Source: a virus. Taken from it: 64,000 nt of DNA. Positions 17,950 to 25,812 of the stretch are shown here, in pieces. The stretch covers positions 31,585-95,584 of IMG/VR virus record IMGVR_UViG_3300033149_002817; one strand, given 5' to 3'. Both the position numbers and the translations under genes were made by a program. Position 1 is the stretch's first letter. Each line of letters begins with the position of its first letter. The notes below the pieces were generated by a model. The model saw nothing but the letters and a program-made list of their open reading frames with translations, was not told where the DNA came from and searched no databases.

Positions 17950-18746
17950 TGGCCTTCAACACCGCCGTCATTGCTGGGGTTCAGGAGTACCTCTGGGCTG
18001 ACCGTCCTCTTGTGGGGGCGGTGGATGGGGACATGGCTGTTATCAGGGAGTTCGGCACACGTCCCTACCTGCGGATCTACGACGCCTCGCTTGGGGAGTT
18101 CGTACCTGCTGTAGTCCACGGGCGCTTCTCTGATTGGGTGCAGACAGCGCAAGTGGTGGGGACAGAGGTGGACGCTGCCGCTCTGCTTGCAAACGGGACC
18201 AGCGTCAACGCTTACGCTGGTACGCCTACCATTGGCTACAACGATAGCGGCAAGCTGCACCTTACCAATACCGGCGGCTCGGACGGTATTGCTATCGAGG
18301 CAAACACTGCTCCATCCAATGGCTTCTCAGCCTACTTCCGTGGTCTGATTAGAGTCATTCAGATCGGCGGCAAGGAAGACATCTACTTCATTGCGAGCGA
18401 CGGTTCGCATGAGGCGTCGAAGGCGGCCTTCGCATTGCACGGCGGGAACCTCTACCCATTCCCGATGACGGGTACGGCACACGCCGGGACACAGACCGCT
18501 GTCAACAGCGGCATCGCAACGCTGTATGCTGCTGAAGGTCTGTTGGAAATCTTCTACATAGGCAACAACGATGACCGGTCCCTACCTGACGCTGCAATGA
18601 TGTTCTGGCTCAATGGGGTCTTTGCGGGATTCCAGACTAAGAGTGAGATGACGGGTGGTAGCTCGAATTACTGCAACCTCGTCCAGCTCATCAGCAGTAC
18701 GAACGAGATCACGATGCGTAATGTGTCGCTGTGGGTGAGGGACTAA
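17949..18746 (+). CDS. Adhesin family member 4, divergent
   Basis: 265 residues, TAATG overlap with member 3. Its first 14 residues (MAFNTAVIAGVQEY) repeat the start of member 1, but the following body has diverged: WADRPLVGAVDGDMAVIRE, VGTEVDAAALLANG, FSAYFRGLIRVIQIGG and a final MRNVSLWVRD in the place of VRNLVVARY. The overall strand order is the same. It represents a second subtype with a shared attachment head. Confidence 0.5.
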   Translation: MAFNTAVIAGVQEYLWADRPLVGAVDGDMAVIREFGTRPYLRIYDASLGEFVPAVVHGRFSDWVQTAQVVGTEVDAAALLANGTSVNAYAGTPTIGYNDSGKLHLTNTGGSDGIAIEANTAPSNGFSAYFRGLIRVIQIGGKEDIYFIASDGSHEASKAAFALHGGNLYPFPMTGTAHAGTQTAVNSGIATLYAAEGLLEIFYIGNNDDRSLPDAAMMFWLNGVFAGFQTKSEMTGGSSNYCNLVQLISSTNEITMRNVSLWVRD

Positions 18747-18747
18747 C

Positions 18748-19329
18748 ATGGCAGCCAACACGACCTACCCCAGCCTCGGCGTTGAGGAAGTCACCTCGTG
18801 GGATGACATGCCGGCGTCTCCCCTGGATGGGCAGGCTGTCATGTTCATGGGGATGAAGTGGCGGTATCAAACAGCCGATTCTATTTGGCTCCCTGATTGG
18901 ATCTACGGGGAGACGCTGGTCGAGAAGCACACCATCGATGGCGATGAGGCCAACGACGGTGCTCTGACCGGCAAGGGTTGGACGATTCAGGAGGCCGGAT
19001 CCGGGAACATCACATATGATGGTACTCGTGTCGGGTGCACCACGACAGCCAACGCTGACCGCGCCCAGATTGGGTATCTCCACACAGGGGACGAGGACGA
19101 CAGCTACTTCCTATATGGCCGATTCGACTTGGCAGCTCTAAGGAGATCGCATGCCTCCCTTGAAGCAAGTCATCGCAGCCGGCGGTGGTGGCGCTACGCC
19201 CGCGACGTACTCGTGGTCGAAGAACCTCGTCACCGATCAGACCTTCACGGACATCTTCGGTTTGCTCGACATGACGACCGCATGGGCGTTCGACGCGGTG
19301 GAGGGGCTCGGCAACGGTGCGGTCGCTGA
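18748..19329 (+). pseudogene. Adhesin family member 5, truncated copy
   Basis: Opens with an intact MAANTTYPSLGVEEVTSWDDMP head and the MFMGMKWRYQ, IYGETLVEKHTIDGDEANDG and YLHTGDEDDSYFLYGRF segments, then loses homology at about base 19139. From there the frame runs through the start of the next gene (ATG 19151) in a different phase, giving an Arg-rich nonsense tail to 19329. The expected C-terminal half (TERF..., VRNLVVARY) is absent. This is either a remnant of recombination between the array and the downstream adhesin or a deliberately short protein; the former fits better. Its start is well conserved, so it may still be translated. Confidence 0.6.
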
Positions 19330-19783
19330 CTCGGCGGTAGCGGTGTTGCCGACCGTCGCCCCCAACTCGACGCTCAAGGATCAGAAGATCATCGTCGAGC
19401 TGAAGGCTCCGAACGCGACGCTTGAGTGTGGCGTCATCCTTCGTATGACAGGCTTCAGCTCACCCGATGCGAATTACTACTGGGCTCGCATCACCGGCGG
19501 TCGTGCGCGCATCACCAAAACGCTCGCAGGTGTGTCGACGACTATTGCTGGTGGAGCGAACCCTGCTGATCTCTTTCCGCACAACGCAGGAGAGGTCATC
19601 AAGATCACGTTTCAGGTCGTGGGTGGCGACCTCACTGCCGATTTCGAGAACTTGACTACCCCGGACACGCACAACCTGACCGTTACCGACACGGACATCG
19701 CCGGTCCGGGGCAGGTTGGTATGCGCACAGGCTTCACGAACTCGCAGATTTGGTGGCGCAGCGTCAGCATTCAGTCGCTGTAG
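19151..19783 (+). CDS. Lectin-like adhesin
   Basis: 210 residues with AAGGAG 7-12 nt before ATG 19151 (GGAG also precedes). N-terminus MPPLKQVIAAGGGGATPATYSW, then a single beta-sandwich of about 180 residues (LKDQKIIVELKAPNATLECGVILRM, ANYYWARITGGRARITKT, GEVIKITFQVVGGDLTADFENL, ending FTNSQIWWRSVSIQSL) that resembles the 3-keto-disaccharide hydrolase/LamG-like carbohydrate modules. No catalytic residues identified. It overlaps the nonsense tail of the truncated paralogue upstream, confirming a recombination junction near 19140. Confidence 0.6.
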   Translation: MPPLKQVIAAGGGGATPATYSWSKNLVTDQTFTDIFGLLDMTTAWAFDAVEGLGNGAVADSAVAVLPTVAPNSTLKDQKIIVELKAPNATLECGVILRMTGFSSPDANYYWARITGGRARITKTLAGVSTTIAGGANPADLFPHNAGEVIKITFQVVGGDLTADFENLTTPDTHNLTVTDTDIAGPGQVGMRTGFTNSQIWWRSVSIQSL

Positions 19784-19792
19784 GGGCAGAGC

Positions 19793-20617
19793 ATGCCGAA
19801 CATCCCGCAAGGTCCAACGAAGAACGAGAGCTTCGCGGGGCTCTCGGAGCACGCGCCGGCATACTCCGACATCGCACCGGAGACGTGCCTGCGGATCATG
19901 GACAAGGCGATGCTGGAGTGGCTGCAGAGCCTGCGCTTCCGCGGGCAGAAGCCGACCGTAGTCGCGGGGTGGAAATCACGCTACTTCAGCTCCGTGAAGG
20001 AGATGCATGGCGACAAGCGGCTTGGCGACAAGCAGCAGGTGCCGTTGCCGATGATCGCGCTCCTCAACCAGGGACTCGCGGTCGATCCTTCGCGATTCGT
20101 CTTCGGGAACGTGCGGCGTCTCGGACCTGGCGCTGCGAGCGAAACGAACACCATCTACCACGGCACACCACCGAACGAGGATGGCGTGCTCTTCCTCCCG
20201 TGGCCGATGCCGGTCGACATCACGTACCAGATCGAAATGTGGACGAAGGAGATGCAGGATATGCGGTACCTCCGCACTGCCCTCCTCATGCAGTGGTCTA
20301 CGCACCCGACAGAGGCATACCTCCGGGTTGTCTTCCCCGCGCCGTACGGAGAGAAGCTCATCCCGCTGCTCATCGAGCGGGACGACAACATCAGCGACTT
20401 GGAGCCCGGGGATCAGGAGCGACGTCTTCGGCATGCGCTCACGGTGACGATGAAGGGCTGGATCTTCCGCATGCCCATCCTGCAAAAGACGATCAAGAAC
20501 GCTCACGCCGTATTCATTGAAGGCAACTACGACGAGCTGGTGGACTGGTACTGCGACATCGATCACTACCACTTCAACGAGGACTATTCGGTGCTCGAAA
20601 GCATCGACGAGCCGTAA
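19793..20617 (+). CDS. Tail-sheath stabiliser / tail-completion protein, gp15-like
   Basis: 274 residues. The central part PLPMIALLNQGLAVDPSRFVFGNVRRLG ... WPMPVDITYQIEMWTKEMQDMRYLRTALLMQW follows the T4 gp15 pattern (P-x-x-I-x-Y-E-L-S-I-[FW]-T-[RK]-x-x-x-D-M), and the later RRLRHALTVTMKGWIF matches the conserved R-R-x-x-x-x-L-T-x-[TE]-V-x-G-W-[IM]. gp15 forms the ring that caps sheath and tube below the neck. Its location two genes before the sheath gene supports this. The C-terminal 40 residues are acidic. Confidence 0.65.
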   Translation: MPNIPQGPTKNESFAGLSEHAPAYSDIAPETCLRIMDKAMLEWLQSLRFRGQKPTVVAGWKSRYFSSVKEMHGDKRLGDKQQVPLPMIALLNQGLAVDPSRFVFGNVRRLGPGAASETNTIYHGTPPNEDGVLFLPWPMPVDITYQIEMWTKEMQDMRYLRTALLMQWSTHPTEAYLRVVFPAPYGEKLIPLLIERDDNISDLEPGDQERRLRHALTVTMKGWIFRMPILQKTIKNAHAVFIEGNYDELVDWYCDIDHYHFNEDYSVLESIDEP

Positions 20618-20625
20618 GGTGACAC

Positions 20626-21003
20626 ATGGCAGCCCCGACCGTACCCCCGCAGCTGCTCGCTTCGACGCAGGACGAGTCGAGCGTCACGGTGACACACATC
20701 CCGCCCGTCGGAGACGCGGAGTATGTCCTGAGTCGGGTGTACTACGGGCTACCAGGGGAATCGGGTACACTGTGGGGTACGTCGGACGCGCATGAGGCGC
20801 TGGCTATCACAGGTCTTGAGGCGTCCACGACCTACTTCGTGTACGCGGTCCCTGAGGACGTGGCAGGGATCTTAGGGCCTGCAAGCGAGGTCGTCGTCAT
20901 GGAGACGACGGTAGAGACGCCGAGTGTCGTGAGCGACCCGCAGACGCGGATTCTTCTGACGCTGAGCTTTTCAGACGGAGCGCTGACGAGGGTCGGCCCA
21001 TAG
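20626..21003 (+). CDS. Small protein with fibronectin III-like domain
   Basis: 125 residues. Residues 5-95 read as one Fn3/Ig-like domain: PTVPPQLLASTQDESSVTVTH, VYYGLPGESGTLWGTSD, ITGLEASTTYFVYAVPEDVAGILGPASE, the 'L-x-A-x-T-x-Y-x-[FV]-x-V' strand being typical of Fn3. A short C-terminal extension (LLTLSFSDGALTRVGP) follows. Such domains often decorate virions or add weak surface adhesion. It lies between the gp15-like and sheath genes. Confidence 0.55.
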   Translation: MAAPTVPPQLLASTQDESSVTVTHIPPVGDAEYVLSRVYYGLPGESGTLWGTSDAHEALAITGLEASTTYFVYAVPEDVAGILGPASEVVVMETTVETPSVVSDPQTRILLTLSFSDGALTRVGP

Positions 21004-21021
21004 ATAGGGAGGAGCGGGAGC

Positions 21022-23295
21022 GTGGCAGTCTACATCTCTGCTGGTGTCTACATTCAGGAGCGTGATAACTCCCTGTACGCCCCCGCGATTGCTCCGACGG
21101 TCATGGGACTCGTCGGTACCGCGACGAAGGGGCCTCTCAACACTGCGACCCTCGTGACGACCGAGGCGCAGATGACCGACATCTTCGGCGTCCCGCGCAC
21201 GAAGGACATGGGCATGCACACGGCGCTCGAAGCGCTGAAGGAGTGCAGGCTCATGTACTACTGCCGGATCGCCGGTGCGAGCGCCGCGAAGGGTGTCATC
21301 ACTGTCGCGGACGACGGCTCCGGGGCGACCTCGGGATGCACACCACAAGCTGCGAATAACGAATACTACAACTTGGAGCCGAACGCGACGATCGTCTTCA
21401 CGGACAGCGTCACCGGCACCGCGACCTTCACGGCGACGGCAGCGAACATCACGTCGGGTAGCGCGGAGACGTACAACCTGACCGCCATTGCAGCTGCTGC
21501 TCCGGTCACGCTGACCATTAGCGTCGATCAGGGGCCGACGCAGACCTGTACGATCGCGTCCGGTGACGTCTCGAACTTCGCCGCGGTGACAGCGCTGGAG
21601 GTCATAACCCTCCTGAACGCCCAGATTTTCGGTATCCAGGCGACGGTCTCCGCGACCTCGGTGAAGATTGCGAGCGACACACGCGGTACCGGCAGCTACG
21701 TCGAGATCACCGGCGGTACGGCGAACGACGTTGTCAACGGCCTCAACTTCTCGACGACGCCTGTGCAGGGTACCGGCAACGTCGTCAGCATCGACGCGGT
21801 GACGGGCGCAGAGATCAAGACGATCGTCGAGCTTGCCATCGCGACGATTTCGGTCAGCCTCAGCGTCAACGGCGCGCCGACCTTCTGTACCGTTGCCGTC
21901 GGCATAGCGGCGGACATCGGCATCAGCGCGACCTCGACGGCGATCGGAGCAGCTCCTCTCATCTCCGTGCCGACAGGAATCACCTACACGGGCCTCGCGG
22001 CAGCGCTGTCGCAGAACACCATCAGCTTCACGGCGTCGTCGGAAGGCTCTCATTCCAGCGAGATCGACGTCGTCATCTCGACCTCGACGGTTCACGCGAG
22101 CCTCAAGAAGATCGTCGTCATGTACCGGGACGCGGTCGTCGAGACGTACGACGCTCTGTACAAGGGTACGGACCCGGCTCCGTCAGGCGTCACGTACTAC
22201 GAGATGATCACGACGCTCAACGCCGGTTCGACGGACGGCGCCTTTCCCGCGTCGGAGTACATCGTTGCGGCGGACCTCAACGCGGCGGCCGAAGACCCGA
22301 CGGACGGCACGAACACGCTCTCCGCAGGTGACGACGGTGACAACTGGACGACCGGCACCGTCATCGGCACCGTCATCGGCCAGACTCGCACCGGCATGCA
22401 GGTGTTCGGCGACCCCGAGCTGATCTACATCACGCTGCTCGCGACGCCGGGAATCGCCTACCCCGCGGTCATCGCTGAGGGGCTCAGCATGTGCGCAGAG
22501 CGCGCGGACTGCTTCTACATCGCGGACCCGCCGCAGAGCCTCACGCCCGCGGAGGTGGTCGACTGGCACAACGGCAACGCGGGCGGCGCCTACGTGGTCG
22601 ATCAGGAGGGCCGGAGCGAGGCTGGCGCGAACACGACGTACTTCAACAGCTCGTACGGTGGGCTGTGGCACGACTACTTCACCGCGTTCGACGCCTTCAA
22701 CGACGCGAACATCACGCTACCACCGTCGGCGACCGTGCTGCGCACCGTCGGCTACACCGACAACGTCGCGGATCCGTGGTGGGCGCCGGCCGGGCCGAAC
22801 CGCTCACAGACGAGCGCCGTCATCGCGCTGGCTTCCTCGCCGACGCAGGGCGAGCGTGACCTCATGCAGATGCAGGGGAACAACGTCAACCCGATCGCGC
22901 TCATCAGCGGAGCGGGCATCGTCATCATGGGGCAGAAGACGATGCAGAAAGCGCCGACGGCGCTCGACCGCGTCAACGTCCGCCGGCTCATGCTCTACGC
23001 GGAGAAGATCGTCGCGACGACGGTGCTCTTCCTGACGTTCGAGCCGAACGACCCGACGATGTGGCGGCGCTTCATCAACCTCGTGCAGCCCGTCTTCGAT
23101 GACATCGCGGCGAGACGTGGTCTCGAAGACTTCCGCGTGATCGCGGACAGCTCGACGAACACGGATGTGCTCATCAATCAGAACACCTTCCTGGGCAAGA
23201 TATTTCTCACGCCAACCAAAAGCGCAGAGAAGGTAATCGCCGAGTTCAATCTTTTGCCTTCAGGAGCGGATTTCACAGAGTACGCGCAGGCTTAG
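21022..23295 (+). CDS. Contractile tail sheath protein, gp18-like
   Basis: 757 residues, GTG start 21022 after GGAGCGGGAG. The N-terminus MAVYISAGVYIQERD is the conserved sheath start 'PGVYxxExD'; the C-terminal domain (RVNVRRLMLYAEKIVATTVLFLTFEPNDPTMWRRF ... RGLEDFRVIADSSTNTDVLINQN) matches the 'N-x-R-R-L-x-x-[FY]-I-E-x-x-I' and 'F-E-P-N-x-x-x-L-W' strand-swapping core of all contractile sheaths. The middle (residues about 95-360) is a large beta-rich insertion exposed on the tail surface, repetitive and Thr/Ala-rich, making the protein about 100 residues longer than T4 gp18. Confidence 0.92.
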   Translation: MAVYISAGVYIQERDNSLYAPAIAPTVMGLVGTATKGPLNTATLVTTEAQMTDIFGVPRTKDMGMHTALEALKECRLMYYCRIAGASAAKGVITVADDGSGATSGCTPQAANNEYYNLEPNATIVFTDSVTGTATFTATAANITSGSAETYNLTAIAAAAPVTLTISVDQGPTQTCTIASGDVSNFAAVTALEVITLLNAQIFGIQATVSATSVKIASDTRGTGSYVEITGGTANDVVNGLNFSTTPVQGTGNVVSIDAVTGAEIKTIVELAIATISVSLSVNGAPTFCTVAVGIAADIGISATSTAIGAAPLISVPTGITYTGLAAALSQNTISFTASSEGSHSSEIDVVISTSTVHASLKKIVVMYRDAVVETYDALYKGTDPAPSGVTYYEMITTLNAGSTDGAFPASEYIVAADLNAAAEDPTDGTNTLSAGDDGDNWTTGTVIGTVIGQTRTGMQVFGDPELIYITLLATPGIAYPAVIAEGLSMCAERADCFYIADPPQSLTPAEVVDWHNGNAGGAYVVDQEGRSEAGANTTYFNSSYGGLWHDYFTAFDAFNDANITLPPSATVLRTVGYTDNVADPWWAPAGPNRSQTSAVIALASSPTQGERDLMQMQGNNVNPIALISGAGIVIMGQKTMQKAPTALDRVNVRRLMLYAEKIVATTVLFLTFEPNDPTMWRRFINLVQPVFDDIAARRGLEDFRVIADSSTNTDVLINQNTFLGKIFLTPTKSAEKVIAEFNLLPSGADFTEYAQA

Positions 23296-23330
23296 GGTTA
23301 CGCAAGATGTGCGTTATATGACTGTCTCGA

Positions 23331-23339
23331 TGCTATACT
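23331..23339 (+). promoter_or_regulatory. Possible extended -10 promoter for the GIY-YIG gene
   Basis: TGCTATACT (23331-23339) is an extended -10 element (TGn plus TATACT). No convincing -35 box is seen 17 bp upstream. It lies in the 71-nt gap after the sheath gene and 28 nt before the endonuclease ATG, which has its own strong RBS (GGGAGGAAGG). Confidence 0.4.
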
Positions 23340-23366
23340 CTCCCTATTGCTTGAAGGGAGGAAGGT

Positions 23367-24149
23367 ATGATCGAGATGGTCGTAGTGTATGGTCTGTCGG
23401 AGACGCCGGAGCGAGCAGGGATTCACTATGTTGGAGTCACATCCGATCCGCGTCAGCGCCTGTATCAACACCTAAGCGAGGCTCGCTGTACAACACACCG
23501 CGGGTACGACAGCCGAAAAAGTCAATGGCTCAGAGGTCTAACGCAGTCGCCGCACATTTTGTCCTTGGAGCGTGTGTCTGCCGAAGACGGGCGGGATGCG
23601 GAGCAACGTTGGATCATGTTCTTGCATACGAAGGGGAACGCACTCTTCAACAAGCTTTGGTTCGCAGCAACGTGCCCGTGGACGCGCGAAATTCGTGCGA
23701 ATATGTCGTTTGCTGCCAAGAAGCGGTATCAGGATCTTGGGCAGCGGCAAGCGTTGTCTTTGCGCGCGCAAGAACGAGCGAAGACAGACGAAGGGCGCGC
23801 TCATCTCAAGCGCATCAGCGCGCTCGGCGTCGCAACGATGAAGAACGACGAGAGCGCGCGTCAGCGGCAACGGGCGGGGCTCAAACACTCGTGGAACGAG
23901 ATGCCCCCGGAGCAACGCGCCGCCCGCGTCGCGAACGCGACAGCGGGTCTGAACGCTCCGGGCGTTCAGGAGCGGAAGGGAGCAGCCATCTCAGCTGCGA
24001 AGTTCCGACGTTGGGCACGGAAGGGATGGACGAAGGGGCACGTCGAGGTGATTATCAGTGAGAGTCGGAACCTCGACAGCGCTGCGGCGATACTTGGTTG
24101 TACTCGACCAACCCTTCGCCAGCTCCGCAAGCACTACGGTATCGGTTGA
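23367..24149 (+). CDS. GIY-YIG homing endonuclease (free-standing)
   Basis: 260 residues. Residues 5-100 form a GIY-YIG nuclease domain: VVYGL (7-10) and HYVGV (20-24) are the two name motifs, followed by R29/R31 in DPRQRLYQH, KSQWLRGL, an acidic ERVSAEDGRDAEQRWI segment with candidate catalytic Glu, and FNKLW supplying the usual Asn. The middle carries basic NUMOD-like DNA-binding repeats (ISALGVATMKNDESARQRQRAGLKHSW) and the end a helix-turn-helix (NLDSAAAILGCTRPTLRQLRKHYGI). It interrupts the sheath-tube gene pair, a classic site for mobile endonucleases. The competing ORF 23309-24061 in another frame lacks any domain and is a shadow. Confidence 0.8.
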   Translation: MIEMVVVYGLSETPERAGIHYVGVTSDPRQRLYQHLSEARCTTHRGYDSRKSQWLRGLTQSPHILSLERVSAEDGRDAEQRWIMFLHTKGNALFNKLWFAATCPWTREIRANMSFAAKKRYQDLGQRQALSLRAQERAKTDEGRAHLKRISALGVATMKNDESARQRQRAGLKHSWNEMPPEQRAARVANATAGLNAPGVQERKGAAISAAKFRRWARKGWTKGHVEVIISESRNLDSAAAILGCTRPTLRQLRKHYGIG

Positions 24150-24201
24150 CGGGATGATGAAGCGCCTCCTGTCCGGGGGCAGACGATAGAAGGAGGCAGC
24201 A

Positions 24202-24765
24202 ATGACGCTCATCAATGCTCAGCACCTCGCCCCGGCGCTCGGCTTCTTCGAGCCGCAGCGCACGTTCTCGTGGGTGCTGGAGATCGGCCTCGACGATGTT
24301 GGGGATCAGATCCTCATCATGCAGTCGTTGGAGTCGTTCGGCGCCCCGAAGGAGTCGAACGAGACCATCGAGTTGCACCACGGTAACGAGGTGCGGAAGG
24401 TCGCGGGTAAGGTGTCGTTCGAGGACATCACCCTCGTCCTGAAGGACTTTGTCGACTCCAAAACGGCGCAGGCGGTCGCGAAGTGGAGGAGGCTTGTCTA
24501 CAACCCCGAGACGGGCTCCGTCGGTCTCGCACGCGACTACAAGAAGTCCGCCGACCTCATCATGTTTGCACCCGACTTGTCGAGTGCACGTGTCTGGAAG
24601 CTCTTCGGCGTGTGGCCGAAGGATGTCGACTACGGCACGCTTGACATGACGTCATCCGACAAGGTGACGCTCTCGCTCACTCTGAGCATCGACCGGGTTA
24701 TGCCGGGCTTCGCCATCGCCATTCCGGCGGGCATCAATCAGGGGATGTCGCAGCTCCCGATCTGA
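24202..24765 (+). CDS. Tail tube protein, gp19-like
   Basis: 187 residues with a strong RBS (AGAAGGAGG). The pattern F.W.LEIG near residue 25, ESNETIELHHGNEVRKVAGKVSFEDITLVLKDFVDSKTAQAVAKW and the later YNPETGSVGLARDYKKSADLIMF ... WKLFGVWP matches gp19/AFP-type inner tube proteins, in which a conserved 'G-x-x-x-F-x-D-I-x-L' strand and a 'W-x-L-x-G-x-W-P' strand build the stacked hexamer. It normally follows the sheath gene directly; here the homing endonuclease separates them. A perfect terminator lies just downstream, as expected for a high-copy product. Confidence 0.9.
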   Translation: MTLINAQHLAPALGFFEPQRTFSWVLEIGLDDVGDQILIMQSLESFGAPKESNETIELHHGNEVRKVAGKVSFEDITLVLKDFVDSKTAQAVAKWRRLVYNPETGSVGLARDYKKSADLIMFAPDLSSARVWKLFGVWPKDVDYGTLDMTSSDKVTLSLTLSIDRVMPGFAIAIPAGINQGMSQLPI

Positions 24766-24782
24766 TCTACGGTTGGACAATG

Positions 24783-24821
24783 AGCCTACCGCGCCTGTGG
24801 CAGGGGATGCGGTAGGCTTTC
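24783..24821 (+). terminator. Rho-independent terminator after the tube gene
   Basis: AGCCTACCGC (24783-24792) pairs perfectly with GCGGTAGGCT (24809-24818), with TTT at 24818-24820 and a 16-nt loop. It follows the tube stop by 17 nt and precedes the RBS of the next gene. Confidence 0.75.
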
Positions 24822-24839
24822 GCACAGGAGGAGAGGACA

Positions 24840-25673
24840 GTGCTTGAGCAGCTCCAGGCTATGCAAGCGGACGTGCTGCGGGAGTGGATGCCCGTCACGC
24901 TACCGTCTCGTGGGTTCTACTACGGCGACAAGTGTCCGATGGGCGAGGTGCATATCACCCCGTGGACGACTGCGCAGGAGGAGGCCATTGCGCGACACAC
25001 GAGCGGGAAGGCAAGTCTGCTCATCCAGCAGCTCATGACTGGCAACATCAAGCTGGGCGAAGGCGGGTTGGCATACGACGACCTTCTTGTCACGGATCAC
25101 TTCTATCTGCTGTTTCAGCTTCGACGTGTCAGTCTCACGTCGCACTACACCATCGAGCGGAATTGCTCGTCGTGCGGGTTCGCGCACAAGATCAGCGTCG
25201 ACCTCGGCACTGACCTCCCCATCAAGGATCTCTCCGACGAACCGGTGATAGAGCCGTTCGAGGCGTTTCTTCCGCGTGCGAAGCAGACCGTCACGTTGCA
25301 ATTTCTGCGCGTCAGGGACGAAGCGGCCATGAACAACTACGCGGAGCGGAAGCTGCGGGAGGTGACAGAGACAGGTTCTCCGGCGACGCGTTTCCGTCAC
25401 GCGCGCCGCATCGTTGCCATCGACGGGAAGGATGAGCCGTTTCAGGAGCGTATGCAGTTCGTGGCAGGCTTACGGATGCTCGATCTGCAGGTCATGGACA
25501 TGGTGATTGAAGAGCACGAGACGGGACTCGTTCCCGAGATGACCAGCACGTGCCCCCGCTGCAACCATGTGGACGAGTGGGGCGTGCCGATGTCGGCGGA
25601 GTTCTTTCGTCCTTCAGCAGATGACATCAGAGCAGAGATCGCAGCTGCTAAGCTCGCTCATGGCGGAGACTGA
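24840..25673 (+). CDS. Baseplate/tail-assembly protein, gp26-like with zinc ribbon
   Basis: 277 residues, GTG 24840 behind AGGAGGAGAGG. Residues 18-50 (VTLPSRGFYYGDKCPMGEVHITPWTTAQEEAI) carry the 'L-P-S-[RK]-G-x-x-Y' start and 'I-x-[PI]-W/M-T-x-x-[ED]-E' of the T4 gp26 baseplate family. Two CxxC pairs (CSSCG near 110, CPRC near 239) form a split zinc ribbon like that of many gp26 homologues. T4 gp26 acts in hub assembly; in other contractile phages the equivalent position is a tape-measure chaperone. Its 3' end overlaps the next small ORF in another frame. Confidence 0.65.
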   Translation: MLEQLQAMQADVLREWMPVTLPSRGFYYGDKCPMGEVHITPWTTAQEEAIARHTSGKASLLIQQLMTGNIKLGEGGLAYDDLLVTDHFYLLFQLRRVSLTSHYTIERNCSSCGFAHKISVDLGTDLPIKDLSDEPVIEPFEAFLPRAKQTVTLQFLRVRDEAAMNNYAERKLREVTETGSPATRFRHARRIVAIDGKDEPFQERMQFVAGLRMLDLQVMDMVIEEHETGLVPEMTSTCPRCNHVDEWGVPMSAEFFRPSADDIRAEIAAAKLAHGGD

Positions 25674-25812
25674 TTTTCTCGTAGGCGAAGGTTACAGCTT
25701 CACCGAGGTCATGCTCATGTCGTCGTCACGACGACGCCGGATCTGTCAGGCGAAAATTGAGCGCGCTCGTAAGCGTGACGAGCAGATAAAGCACCAGCGA
25801 AAGGGCCGATAA
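25660..25812 (+). CDS. Small ORF between gp26-like and tape measure (possible assembly chaperone, gp51 position)
   Basis: 50 residues from ATG 25660 (an in-frame ATG at 25621 would add 13): MAETDFLVGEGYSFTEVML then a very basic tail (SSRRRRICQAKIERARKRDEQIKHQRKGR). It overlaps the gp26-like gene by 14 nt in the +1 frame and touches the tape-measure ATG (TAATG). T4 has the small hub protein gp51 after gp26, and other tailed phages place a frameshifted tail-assembly chaperone exactly here. No clear RBS or slippery heptamer is evident, so coupling by reinitiation or an unusual frameshift is open. Confidence 0.5.
   Translation: MAETDFLVGEGYSFTEVMLMSSSRRRRICQAKIERARKRDEQIKHQRKGR

Larger units (their letters stand above)
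15639..19139 (+). repeat. Tandem paralogous gene array (5 copies)
   Basis: Five consecutive ORFs share a constant N-terminal head and a body of common strand order. Long DNA matches are visible, for example the stretch 'caggctgtcatgttcatg' with its continuation near 16491, 17261 and 18832, and about 80 bases shared by 16555 and 17330. Copies 1 and 4 share one N-terminal type (MAFNTAVIAGV), copies 2, 3 and 5 another (MAANTTYPSL). No reverse transcriptase or template repeat is present, so copies probably diversify by unequal recombination. Confidence 0.7.

Noticed and set aside
15639-19139. Diversity-generating retroelement
   Set aside because: No reverse transcriptase gene or adenine-specific variable repeat was seen; the array looks like ordinary duplication and recombination.
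23309-24061. Long ORF overlapping the GIY-YIG gene in another frame
   Set aside because: Arg-rich, no domain, no RBS; the frame at 23367 has GIY-YIG motifs and a strong RBS.
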